Positions 8,393 through 15,503 of a stretch of 64,000 nt of DNA are shown piece after piece. Under the pieces are notes generated by a model that had not been told where the DNA came from, did not search any database, and saw only the letters and a program-made list of their open reading frames with translations. Within the stretch, counting starts at the first letter, position 1, and each line of letters starts with the position of its first letter. A program made the translations under genes and the position numbers. This DNA is from Emcibacter sp. (GTDB taxonomy: Bacteria; Pseudomonadota; Alphaproteobacteria; Sphingomonadales; Emcibacteraceae), in the NCBI RefSeq assembly GCF_963675455.1, contig NZ_OY776217.1, positions 806,001 to 870,000 on the forward strand. The letters are read 5' to 3'.

Positions 8393-9154
8393 TCAGGCTT
8401 GCCGACAACGACGCCCAAAACGAAGATAGGTACTTCTTCGCCCCTGTTCCAGCGCCTTGGCCTCATAACGAGTCGCGGGCCAGTCGTCACCGCGCACATG
8501 CCAGTCCTCCGGACCGGAAGCCAGCCAGGTGAAATCCGGGCTGGCCAGCATGTGCGACAATATCCAGCGGCAATATTCGCGGTGGTCTGTTGCGATATTC
8601 AATCTGGCGCCATCTTTGAGCAACCTTGCAAGGGCTTTAATATTGCCTTCATTGATCACCCGCCGCTTGTGATGCCTGTTTTTGGGCCAGGGATCCGGAA
8701 ACAGAATATAGGCATGATCCAGGCTCTGGTCCGCCAGCCGGTCCATTAAAAGACGGGCATCATCGGCAAAAATCCGGACATTCTCAAGCCCATATTCGTC
8801 AATCTTGTCAACCAGGCCCGAAACGCCATTGATAAAAGGTTCACAGCCGATAAAACCCCGGCCCGGGTTGGCCCGGGCCTGCCAGGCCAGATGTTCGCCT
8901 TTGCCAAATCCGATTTCGAGCGCAAATTCCCTGTAGACGCCGTCGCCCTCCGTTGAAAAAAACACCGACGGGTGCAATGGCTGCCCGCCCTCTTCCGGCA
9001 GCTTGATTTCAAGCGCCGGCAACAGGCGATCGAGCCGCTCCTGGCTGGCCGCTTTCAGCGGCTTGCCCTGGCGGCGACCGAATATTCTGCTGCTTTGAAT
9101 GTTCTCGAGGTCTCGCATGGCTCTCATATACCCATGCAACCTTTCACTGTCCAC
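8393..9154 (-). CDS. trmB: tRNA (guanine-N7-)-methyltransferase TrmB
   Basis: TrmB methylates G46 in the tRNA variable loop using SAM. Signatures are FALEIGFGKGEHLAWQA (SAM-binding loop), GCEPFINGVSGLVDKI, and HAYILFPDPWPKNRHHKRRV, the family hallmark. The C-terminus has NIATDHREYCRWILSHM and ATRYEAKALEQGRR. The 253-aa reading uses GTG at 9154, 11 bp after the metK stop, and has no clear ribosome-binding site. ATGs at 9127 and 9118 would still leave the RxxGRRxGKPL motif intact, so the start is uncertain. It forms a pair with metK, whose product supplies its cofactor. Confidence 0.93.
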   Translation of the reverse strand: MDSERLHGYMRAMRDLENIQSSRIFGRRQGKPLKAASQERLDRLLPALEIKLPEEGGQPLHPSVFFSTEGDGVYREFALEIGFGKGEHLAWQARANPGRGFIGCEPFINGVSGLVDKIDEYGLENVRIFADDARLLMDRLADQSLDHAYILFPDPWPKNRHHKRRVINEGNIKALARLLKDGARLNIATDHREYCRWILSHMLASPDFTWLASGPEDWHVRGDDWPATRYEAKALEQGRRSTYLRFGRRCRQA

Positions 9155-9165
9155 GGGAAAAGCGG

Positions 9166-10332
9166 TCAGAAAAGTTTTTTCAACTCGTCCACGAGATCGG
9201 TTTTTTCCCAGGAGAAGCCGCCGTCATCATCCGGCTGACGACCGAAGTGACCATAGGCGGCGGTCCGGGCATAAACCGGCTTGTTCAGCTTGAGGTGCTC
9301 ACGGATTCCCCGCGGGCTCAGGTCCATTACCTGCATAAGAATTTTTTCCAGCCGGGCTGCATCCACGTCTCCGGTCTGATGGAAATCCACATAAAGGGAC
9401 AGCGGTTTTGAAACACCGATGGCATAGGACAGCTGAATGGTGCATCTCTCGGCCAGACCGGCCGCAACCACATTTTTGGCCAGATAGCGGGCCGCATAGG
9501 CCGCAGACCTGTCAACCTTGGTCGGATCCTTGCCGGAAAAAGCACCACCGCCGTGGGGCGCAGCGCCGCCATAGGTATCAACAATGATTTTACGCCCGGT
9601 CAGGCCGGCATCCCCGTCCGGACCACCAATCACAAAAATGCCCGTCGGATTGATATAGAGCTCGTCCTCGGAACACATCCAGCCCTCGGGCAGACATTTT
9701 TCGATATGCTGACGAACAACCTCGTGGACCCGCTCCTGGGACACGTCTGCACCGTGCTGGGTCGAAACAACCACCGAAGAAGCCCCGACCGGTACACCAT
9801 TTTCATAACGCAATGTGACCTGGCTTTTGGAGTCGGGCTGAAGTTCCGGCGCTTCACCGCTGTGCCGCGCATCAGCCATAGACCGCAGGATTTTATGGGC
9901 ATAATATATCGGCGCCGGCATGAGAGCTTCCGTCTCCTTCGTCGCATATCCAAACATAATACCCTGGTCGCCGGCACCTTCATCCTTGTTGCCGGCCGCA
10001 TCAACCCCCACTGCGATGTCTGCAGACTGTTCATGAACATAACAATCCACTTCCATATTTTCCCAGTGGAAACCATCCTGCTCATAGCCAATCCGGCGAA
10101 CCGCATCCCGCGCAATCTGCTCCATTGCTTTCGAGTCAATGGACTCAGGCCCCCGGACTTCACCGGCAAGAACAACCCGGTTCGTCGTCACCAGGGTTTC
10201 GAGGGCAACCCGGGATTCCGGATCCACACTCAGAAACCTGTCCAGAATGGAATCCGATATACAATCGGCGACCTTGTCGGGATGGCCTTCTGAAACGGAT
10301 TCACTGGTAAATAAATAATTCTGCCTGGACAC
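9166..10332 (-). CDS. metK: S-adenosylmethionine synthase
   Basis: MetK makes SAM from methionine and ATP. The 388-aa protein starts MSRQNYLFTSESVSEGHPDK, with the ATP-binding GHPDK. It continues with GAGDQGIMFGYA and the P-loop-like GGGAFSGKDPTKVDRSAAY, both family signatures. The start is GTG at 10332, supported by AGGAG 8 nt upstream. No SAM riboswitch consensus is recognisable in the AT-rich leader, only a small ATAAAG/CTTTAT stem at 10387-10402. trmB follows after 11 bp. Confidence 0.98.
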   Translation of the reverse strand: MSRQNYLFTSESVSEGHPDKVADCISDSILDRFLSVDPESRVALETLVTTNRVVLAGEVRGPESIDSKAMEQIARDAVRRIGYEQDGFHWENMEVDCYVHEQSADIAVGVDAAGNKDEGAGDQGIMFGYATKETEALMPAPIYYAHKILRSMADARHSGEAPELQPDSKSQVTLRYENGVPVGASSVVVSTQHGADVSQERVHEVVRQHIEKCLPEGWMCSEDELYINPTGIFVIGGPDGDAGLTGRKIIVDTYGGAAPHGGGAFSGKDPTKVDRSAAYAARYLAKNVVAAGLAERCTIQLSYAIGVSKPLSLYVDFHQTGDVDAARLEKILMQVMDLSPRGIREHLKLNKPVYARTAAYGHFGRQPDDDGGFSWEKTDLVDELKKLF

Positions 10333-10528
10333 CTGATATCTCCTGAATTCAAATTTCTAACCCAAACCATATAACATATCTTTTATATAAAGAAAGCTTT
10401 ATGTTGTGTTGCGTTGCAATTTATTGGCACAACTATCGTTTACGGAAAGTTAATCCGCCTGGGTTATCAATGGGCAGTTAAATAAAAAATATATAATTAG
10501 GTTTAAAATATAGTTGCGAGGAACCTGA

Positions 10529-12142
10529 ATGCTTTCGAAATTTATAAAAAAAACAGAGGCGGACATCGCATCCGACAATAATATTACTTTGGTCAGGCAG
10601 ACAAACGAACAGGGTTCAGACAGGGAGCAATGGATCGAATCCATGCTCGTAAACCTTATGATTTGTGACGCGGGCACACTGGAAATTCTGTACTGTAACG
10701 ATAAATGCATACAAACATCAGATCAGTTGCACGACATACTTCCCGTCACAGGCAAGGCCCTGATCGGCAAGTCCCTGGACATTCTTTTTGGCGATATTGG
10801 CGCTCCGCGCGACCTTATGTCTGATCCGGAAAGTTTCCCGCTGCGTGAGTCCGTGCAAATCGGTGATCAATTCCTCGATATACTGGTGACTCCCGTTCTG
10901 CAAAACGGCAAGACTTCAGGCCAGCTTCTGGTCACATGGCACGTGGTCACAAAACAGAAAAATACCGACGCCCATGCTACCAAACTAACCGCCATGATAG
11001 AAAATATGCCGGCCAATGTCGTTCTGTGCGATCCCGGGTCATGCCTTATTAATTATGTCAACAAGGCCTGTGAAGCAGCCCTTGGGGAAATGAAGGCGAT
11101 TTTGCCCTTTGATCCTTCCCGACTGGTCAGTACGGACATCAGCGTTCTGGATAAGGACGAGACTGCCTTTCGTCAACTGATGTCCAATCCAGCCAACCTG
11201 CCGGCTGTCAAACTGGTGCAAATCGGCGATGTAACGCTGAAACTGAATATATCAGCCATCAGCAGCGAACAGGGACTTTATATCGGCAACATGATCATCT
11301 GGGAAAATATGTCGGAACAGATGCACCTGTCCGAGCGTGTCCGGCAGATGGCCGGCATGGTTGCCAACGCGTCAAACGATATGGAAAAAACCGCCCGGCA
11401 GATGTCAACCACCGCGGGCAAGGCCAATACGGATTCCAATTCGGCCTCCCGCAGCATTGAAAATGCCGCCCAGAATGTTCAGACCGTTTCACGGGCTGCC
11501 GAGGAACTTTCCCAGTCCATTCTCGAAATCAGCCGTCAGGTAAAGGAATCTTCACAAATGTCGGAAAATGCCGTTACAGAAGCCGACCGGACCAACGGTA
11601 CGGTACAGACCCTGTCAGAAGCCTCTTCCCGGATCGGGGATGTGGTCAAACTGATCAACGATATCGCCGGACAGACAAACCTTCTGGCGTTGAATGCGAC
11701 GATCGAGGCCGCCCGCGCCGGAGAGGCCGGCAAGGGGTTCGCGGTTGTCGCCTCGGAAGTCAAAAACCTGGCCAACCAGACAGCCAGCGCGACGGAAGAG
11801 ATCACGGCTCAGATCCAGGAGATGCAGAATTCCACAAATGAGGCGGTCAGCGCCATCGGCACCATTCGCAAGACCATTGACGGCCTGCACAATATCGCCA
11901 CTTCAATTTCCTCCTCCGTGGAGCAGCAGGGAACAGCCACCAGCGAGATTGCCAAAAACATCTCTCAGGCAGCCCGGGATACCGAGAAAGTCTCGGAAAA
12001 TATCACCGGCGTGCATGAATCCTCCTCTGAAGTGGGACAGGGCGCCCAACAGGTTGTGGACGCCGCCGCCTCACTGGTCAAGGAAAGCCAGTCCATGGAA
12101 CGGGAAATCGATGACTTCATCGATCAGGTGGTGAAAAGCTAA
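10529..12142 (+). CDS. Soluble methyl-accepting chemotaxis protein with tandem PAS-like sensors
   Basis: The C-terminal half (about residues 280-530) is a coiled-coil MCP signalling domain with the conserved hairpin tip DIAGQTNLLALNATIEAARA near residues 378-397. The N-terminal half holds two PAS-like modules (about 45-150 and 155-268). Each ends in a related segment, LMSDPESFPLRESVQIGD and LMSNPANLPAVKLVQIGD, which points to an internal duplication. There is no membrane segment, no signal peptide and no C-terminal CheR-docking pentapeptide, so the receptor should be cytoplasmic and sense an internal signal (inference). No chemotaxis genes are nearby. AGGA lies 8 nt before the ATG, and a strong terminator follows. 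Confidence 0.92.
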   Translation: MLSKFIKKTEADIASDNNITLVRQTNEQGSDREQWIESMLVNLMICDAGTLEILYCNDKCIQTSDQLHDILPVTGKALIGKSLDILFGDIGAPRDLMSDPESFPLRESVQIGDQFLDILVTPVLQNGKTSGQLLVTWHVVTKQKNTDAHATKLTAMIENMPANVVLCDPGSCLINYVNKACEAALGEMKAILPFDPSRLVSTDISVLDKDETAFRQLMSNPANLPAVKLVQIGDVTLKLNISAISSEQGLYIGNMIIWENMSEQMHLSERVRQMAGMVANASNDMEKTARQMSTTAGKANTDSNSASRSIENAAQNVQTVSRAAEELSQSILEISRQVKESSQMSENAVTEADRTNGTVQTLSEASSRIGDVVKLINDIAGQTNLLALNATIEAARAGEAGKGFAVVASEVKNLANQTASATEEITAQIQEMQNSTNEAVSAIGTIRKTIDGLHNIATSISSSVEQQGTATSEIAKNISQAARDTEKVSENITGVHESSSEVGQGAQQVVDAAASLVKESQSMEREIDDFIDQVVKS

Positions 12143-12180
12143 CCTATTAACCCTGCGTGCAGCAGGGACCAGTCTTTGCT

Positions 12181-12213
12181 AAAACAGGCCCGGTAGCGGG
12201 CCTGTTTTCTTTT
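12181..12213 (+). terminator. Rho-independent terminator after the chemoreceptor gene
   Basis: ACAGGCCCG at 12184-12192 pairs with CGGGCCTGT at 12197-12205 around a GTAG loop, extended by flanking A:T pairs, then TTTTCTTTT. It lies 38 bp after the stop. The A-run on the 5' side means it could also act on minus-strand transcripts. Confidence 0.9.
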
Positions 12214-12387
12214 GCGCTTGTGCCCTCAGGAAGGAAAGCGCCTCCGTCCACTTCAAGTCCATTTATGATCTCGGCTGCATTGAGACAATTTCCCCGCGGC
12301 TTCTGCACTGTATTGCCCCTTATCTCACCGTCTATAACAGCACCCGCGGCCCGGGAAAAGGCAGAAGGCGGGAGAAAAGTTAAATTC

Positions 12388-12425
12388 GGTTACTGTCACC
12401 GTAATTGGTTACTGTCACCGTAATT
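12388..12425. repeat. Tandem duplication, two 19-bp copies
   Basis: GGTTACTGTCACCGTAATT occurs twice back to back (12388-12406 and 12407-12425). It lies at the 3' end of the Rhs remnant. Because 19 is not a multiple of three, the duplication shifts the frame and helps end the reading. It looks like a replication-slippage scar. Confidence 0.9.
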
Positions 12426-12650
12426 GATGATGCTGCCCTGGTGATTGGCATGGTAGTAAAACTTGTTCGCGGTCCCTGACCCGGTATACATGACCAGATA
12501 TTCATCAACCCCCGGGCCGTGCACATATCGGCGCAACAGGGTTGAACCCTGATAATCGGCAATTTCTTCCACCCCGTCATGCAGGAAGGTGGTGGTGGTG
12601 CCGCCCGCGGTTTTGACACTGCGGCGTCCCATATAAATGTCAGGCAGCAA
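12396..12650 (-). pseudogene. Rhs/YD-repeat core fragment (remnant)
   Basis: The 84-residue reading contains RRYVHGPGVDEYLVMYTGSG and KFYYHANHQGSIINYGDSN, which match the C-terminal part of the Rhs-associated core (typical form: RRYxHGPGxDEPL...HxDHQGSI). Intact Rhs proteins exceed 1000 residues and carry a toxic tip after this core. Here only the core piece remains, with no ATG (the reading begins at TTG inside a terminator). It ends in the 19-bp duplication. No immunity gene, VgrG or PAAR gene is visible. I read it as a decayed relic of an Rhs locus. Confidence 0.72.
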
Positions 12651-12679
12651 AAAAGCCGTACTCCCTGCGAGAATACGGC
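12649..12679 (-). terminator. Rho-independent terminator after the sugar transferase gene
   Basis: On the minus strand GCCGTA (12679-12674), a 13-nt loop and TACGGC (12660-12655) are followed by six T (12654-12649). It sits 26 bp after the stop of the sugar transferase gene. Confidence 0.8.
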
Positions 12680-12704
12680 CTTGAAAAAATATCCGGGGGC
12701 TCTG

Positions 12705-13352
12705 TTACTCGGAAAGAACCTTTTCTTCCATGTCCTCGCCCCGACCAGTCCATTTCGGCATGGTCACATGGTTGTCGGCAGAGACCCCTGTACGATTCAG
12801 AACAACAGGCAATGTCAAAAGCAGGATCTTCAGATCCAGGAAAAGGCTGCAGTGATCCACATACCAGACATCGAGAATAAATTTCTGGTTCCAGCTGATG
12901 GAATTGCGGCCTGTCACCTGGGCCCAGCCGCTGATCCCGGGACGAACTTCATGACGGCGCATCTGCTCTGTTGTGTAGCGGGAAGCATATTCTGCAATAA
13001 ACGGCCGCGGGCCGATCAGACCCATATCGCCAATCAGGACATTCCACAGCTGGGGCAGTTCATCCAGGCTCCAGTCCCGAAGAAGTTTCCCAAATCTGGT
13101 CAGTCGATGCTGGTCTTCAAGAAGAACGCCGTTTTCGTCTCTCTCGTTGGTCATGCTCCGGAATTTGTAAATCTCAAATGTACGGCCATTGAGGCCAAGC
13201 CGTTCCTGCTTGAAAAGTACAGGAGATCCCAGTTTGAGGCGTACTGCAACGGCCACAAATATCAACAGGGGGGAGATCATAACCAGTATGGTAGCTGCCC
13301 CCAGGATGTCGATAATTCTTTTCCAGAACCTCTTATATGTAAGACCTAACAT
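12705..13352 (-). CDS. Polyprenyl-phosphate sugar-1-phosphate transferase
   Basis: The enzyme starts polysaccharide or glycan assembly by moving a sugar-1-phosphate from a nucleotide sugar to undecaprenyl phosphate in the inner membrane. The 215-aa protein has the short monotopic form: one hydrophobic segment near the N-terminus (about 13-37), then KQERLGLNGRTFEIYKFRSM, DELPQLWNVLIGDMGLIGPRP and RPGISGWAQVTGRN, all hallmarks of PF02397. The sugar cannot be told from sequence. The ATG at 13352 is preceded by GAGGAA; a GTG directly before it is less well spaced. It stands alone, with no glycosyltransferases around it. Confidence 0.88.
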   Translation of the reverse strand: MLGLTYKRFWKRIIDILGAATILVMISPLLIFVAVAVRLKLGSPVLFKQERLGLNGRTFEIYKFRSMTNERDENGVLLEDQHRLTRFGKLLRDWSLDELPQLWNVLIGDMGLIGPRPFIAEYASRYTTEQMRRHEVRPGISGWAQVTGRNSISWNQKFILDVWYVDHCSLFLDLKILLLTLPVVLNRTGVSADNHVTMPKWTGRGEDMEEKVLSE

Positions 13353-13684
13353 CACTTCCTCATTCTTTTCAGGTTAGCCAGACACTAACCATTTAAAGTT
13401 AACGAGCAATTAACAGGCGCCTTAACGAACTGCAATTGTCGTAACTCCCCCAATTTTTGCAAGAATAAATACAGATCGTGACAAGATTATGATCATCGCA
13501 CACTAAACAAAACCGACCTGAAAAAGTATTAATTGCAACGCCCCCTAGAAAATTTAACTTTGAAGTAACATCACTGATTCTCTATTGCAAGGAGAAAAAA
13601 CCAATAAAAACCAATATAGTGCTTTTGCATTAGCAACAAAATATTAACGTCAGATTTCACGTCTGATTAAGCTCTCAGGTCCGG
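13353..13684. other. AT-rich intergenic region, no gene seen
   Basis: These 332 bp separate the stop of lysS from the start of the sugar transferase gene, both on the minus strand. The sequence is clearly more AT-rich than its surroundings and rich in short A and T runs. It should hold the sugar transferase promoter. I see no open frame, RNA gene or strong terminator; CAGAT/GTCTG near 13652 is too weak to call. Confidence 0.5.
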
Positions 13685-15280
13685 CTATTGCTGGAGACCC
13701 CCTGTCTCAATCACCTGCCTCATCAGGTTAATAGTTTCGCTACGACCATATAAGGCAATAAAAGATCCCATTCTGGGACCCTGCTGCTGACCCAGGAGGA
13801 TTTCATAAAGTGTCTGGAACCATTCCCGCAGATTTTCATAATTGTGGGCCTTGCCGACCGTAAAGACCGCTGTCTGATAGTCACCGGCCTCGGCTGTTTC
13901 CGGCAATCCTTCCAGTTCTTTGATCAGATCTTCCAGAGCCGTAATTTCCTGCTCTGTCGGCGTCCGGTATTTCTTGGTCGGTTTGACAAAATTCTCATAA
14001 TAAACCAGTGCATAGGAAACCAGTTGATCCAGCAGCGGATGATCCGCCGGCGTGGCATCCGGCGCATAGGCGCTGATATATCCCCACAGGGTCTCCGTGT
14101 CATGGGCATTGCTGGCACTGACCAGATTGAGCAACAGGGAGAAGGTCACCGGTACATCCTCTTCCGGCGGGTTATCGCTATGAATATGCCAGATCGGATT
14201 GGCGAATTTCTCCTTGCCTTCCTGTTCACGGAACTTGGACAGGAACGTCAGATAATCATCAACCGCCTTGGGAATAACGTCAAAATAGAGTTTTTTGGCC
14301 TTGCGCGGCGCCTGGAACATATAAAGGGCCAGACTTTCCGGTGTGCCATACTGCAGCCACTCCTCCATGGTCAGGCCGTTGCCTTTGGATTTGGAAATCT
14401 TCTGGCCGTTTTCATCCAGGAAAAGTTCATAGTTAAACCCTTCCGGCGGCTCGCTGCCCAGAATGCGGGCGATGCTGCTGGAAAGTTTCACACTCTCATA
14501 CAGGTCTTTGCCGGACATTTCATAATCCACGTCAAGCGCCACCCAGCGCATGGCCCAGTCGGCCTTCCACTGGGCCTTGCAGTGACCGCCGGTCACCGGC
14601 ACTTCCACCAGTTCGCCAGTTTCCTCGTCTTTATAGACAATGGTGCCGGCTTCCACATTGCGTTCCACCAGCGGCACCTGCAGCACCCGGCCGGTACGCG
14701 GACAGACCGGCAGAAAGGGGCTGTAGGTTTTCTGACGTTCCTCGCCCAGCGTCGGCAGCATCACTTTCATGATCCTGTCGTAGTTTGCCAGCATCTTGAG
14801 CAGGGTTTCATCCATCTCGCCGGAAAGATAAGCCTCGGTGGCGCTTCTGAATTCATAGTCAAAGCCGAAACTGTCGAGGAATTTACACAGCCGGTCATTG
14901 TTGTGATGGGCGAAACTCTCATGGGTACCGAACGGGTCCGGCACTTTGGTCAGCGGCATGCCCAGATAATTCTGCAGCATCTCCTGATTGGGCAGGTTGC
15001 TCGGCACCTTGCGGAATCCGTCCATGTCGTCTGAAAAGGCGATTAACCTGGTCGGCACATCGGAAATCAGCTCAAAGGCCTTGCGCACCATGGTCGTCCG
15101 GGCCACCTCGCCAAAGGTGCCGATATGGGGCAGGCCGCTGGGACCGTAACCGGTTTCAAACAGCACATGATCCTTATTATTCCCGGCCTTCTCAACACGC
15201 TTCACCAGCTTCTCGGCTTCCTGGAAAGGCCAGGCTTTGCTGTCAAGGGCTTGGGCGATAACTTCCGGTGATGCAGTCAT
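13685..15280 (-). CDS. lysS: Class I lysyl-tRNA synthetase
   Basis: The enzyme charges tRNA-Lys. The 531-aa protein is the archaeal-type class I LysRS, which replaces the class II enzyme in many alphaproteobacteria. The HIGH motif is HIGT at residues 52-55 within GPSGLPHIGTFGEVARTTM, and the KMSKS motif is KISKSKGNGLT near residue 295. The adenylate-site WKADWAMRWVALDVDYEMSG is also clear. The C-terminal helical cage ends at LQQ. The ATG at 15280 is used; there is no strong ribosome-binding site. It stands alone and is divergent from the helicase gene. Confidence 0.96.
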   Translation of the reverse strand: MTASPEVIAQALDSKAWPFQEAEKLVKRVEKAGNNKDHVLFETGYGPSGLPHIGTFGEVARTTMVRKAFELISDVPTRLIAFSDDMDGFRKVPSNLPNQEMLQNYLGMPLTKVPDPFGTHESFAHHNNDRLCKFLDSFGFDYEFRSATEAYLSGEMDETLLKMLANYDRIMKVMLPTLGEERQKTYSPFLPVCPRTGRVLQVPLVERNVEAGTIVYKDEETGELVEVPVTGGHCKAQWKADWAMRWVALDVDYEMSGKDLYESVKLSSSIARILGSEPPEGFNYELFLDENGQKISKSKGNGLTMEEWLQYGTPESLALYMFQAPRKAKKLYFDVIPKAVDDYLTFLSKFREQEGKEKFANPIWHIHSDNPPEEDVPVTFSLLLNLVSASNAHDTETLWGYISAYAPDATPADHPLLDQLVSYALVYYENFVKPTKKYRTPTEQEITALEDLIKELEGLPETAEAGDYQTAVFTVGKAHNYENLREWFQTLYEILLGQQQGPRMGSFIALYGRSETINLMRQVIETGGLQQ

Positions 15281-15443
15281 GGATAAAAAACCTTTGTTCT
15301 GGGTACCAATAAACTAGTGTAAACCGAAGGTTTCATAAGGCCAAGCGTCGCCTTCGTCAACTGTCACGATTTCCCGACCGTTAAATTTCCCGGCCGGGAA
15401 ATAGTGGCAATAATTTTCTTTCCCCGTTAAAAAGCTTTTGCCT

Positions 15444-15467
15444 TTCACTATAGCTGTCTATAGTGAA
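15444..15467. promoter_or_regulatory. Perfect inverted repeat upstream of the DinG-like helicase gene
   Basis: TTCACTATAG (15444-15453) and CTATAGTGAA (15458-15467) are exact reverse complements with a CTGT centre, 37 bp before the helicase ATG in the lysS/helicase divergent region (15281-15503). It could be an operator or a 5'-UTR hairpin. It does not match the alphaproteobacterial LexA box GTTC-N7-GTTC. Confidence 0.6.
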
Positions 15468-15503
15468 TGAAACAAAACCGGAACATTCAGGCCATTTTAG
15501 CCC

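Noticed and set aside
8131..8499. A 122-codon minus-strand frame between rimP and trmB
   Set aside because: It overlaps both real genes in another frame, has no family pattern and covers the likely rimP promoter.
10333..10528. SAM riboswitch before metK
   Set aside because: Only a short ATAAAG/CTTTAT stem is seen; no SAM-II, SAM-V or SAM/SAH consensus can be recognised in the leader.
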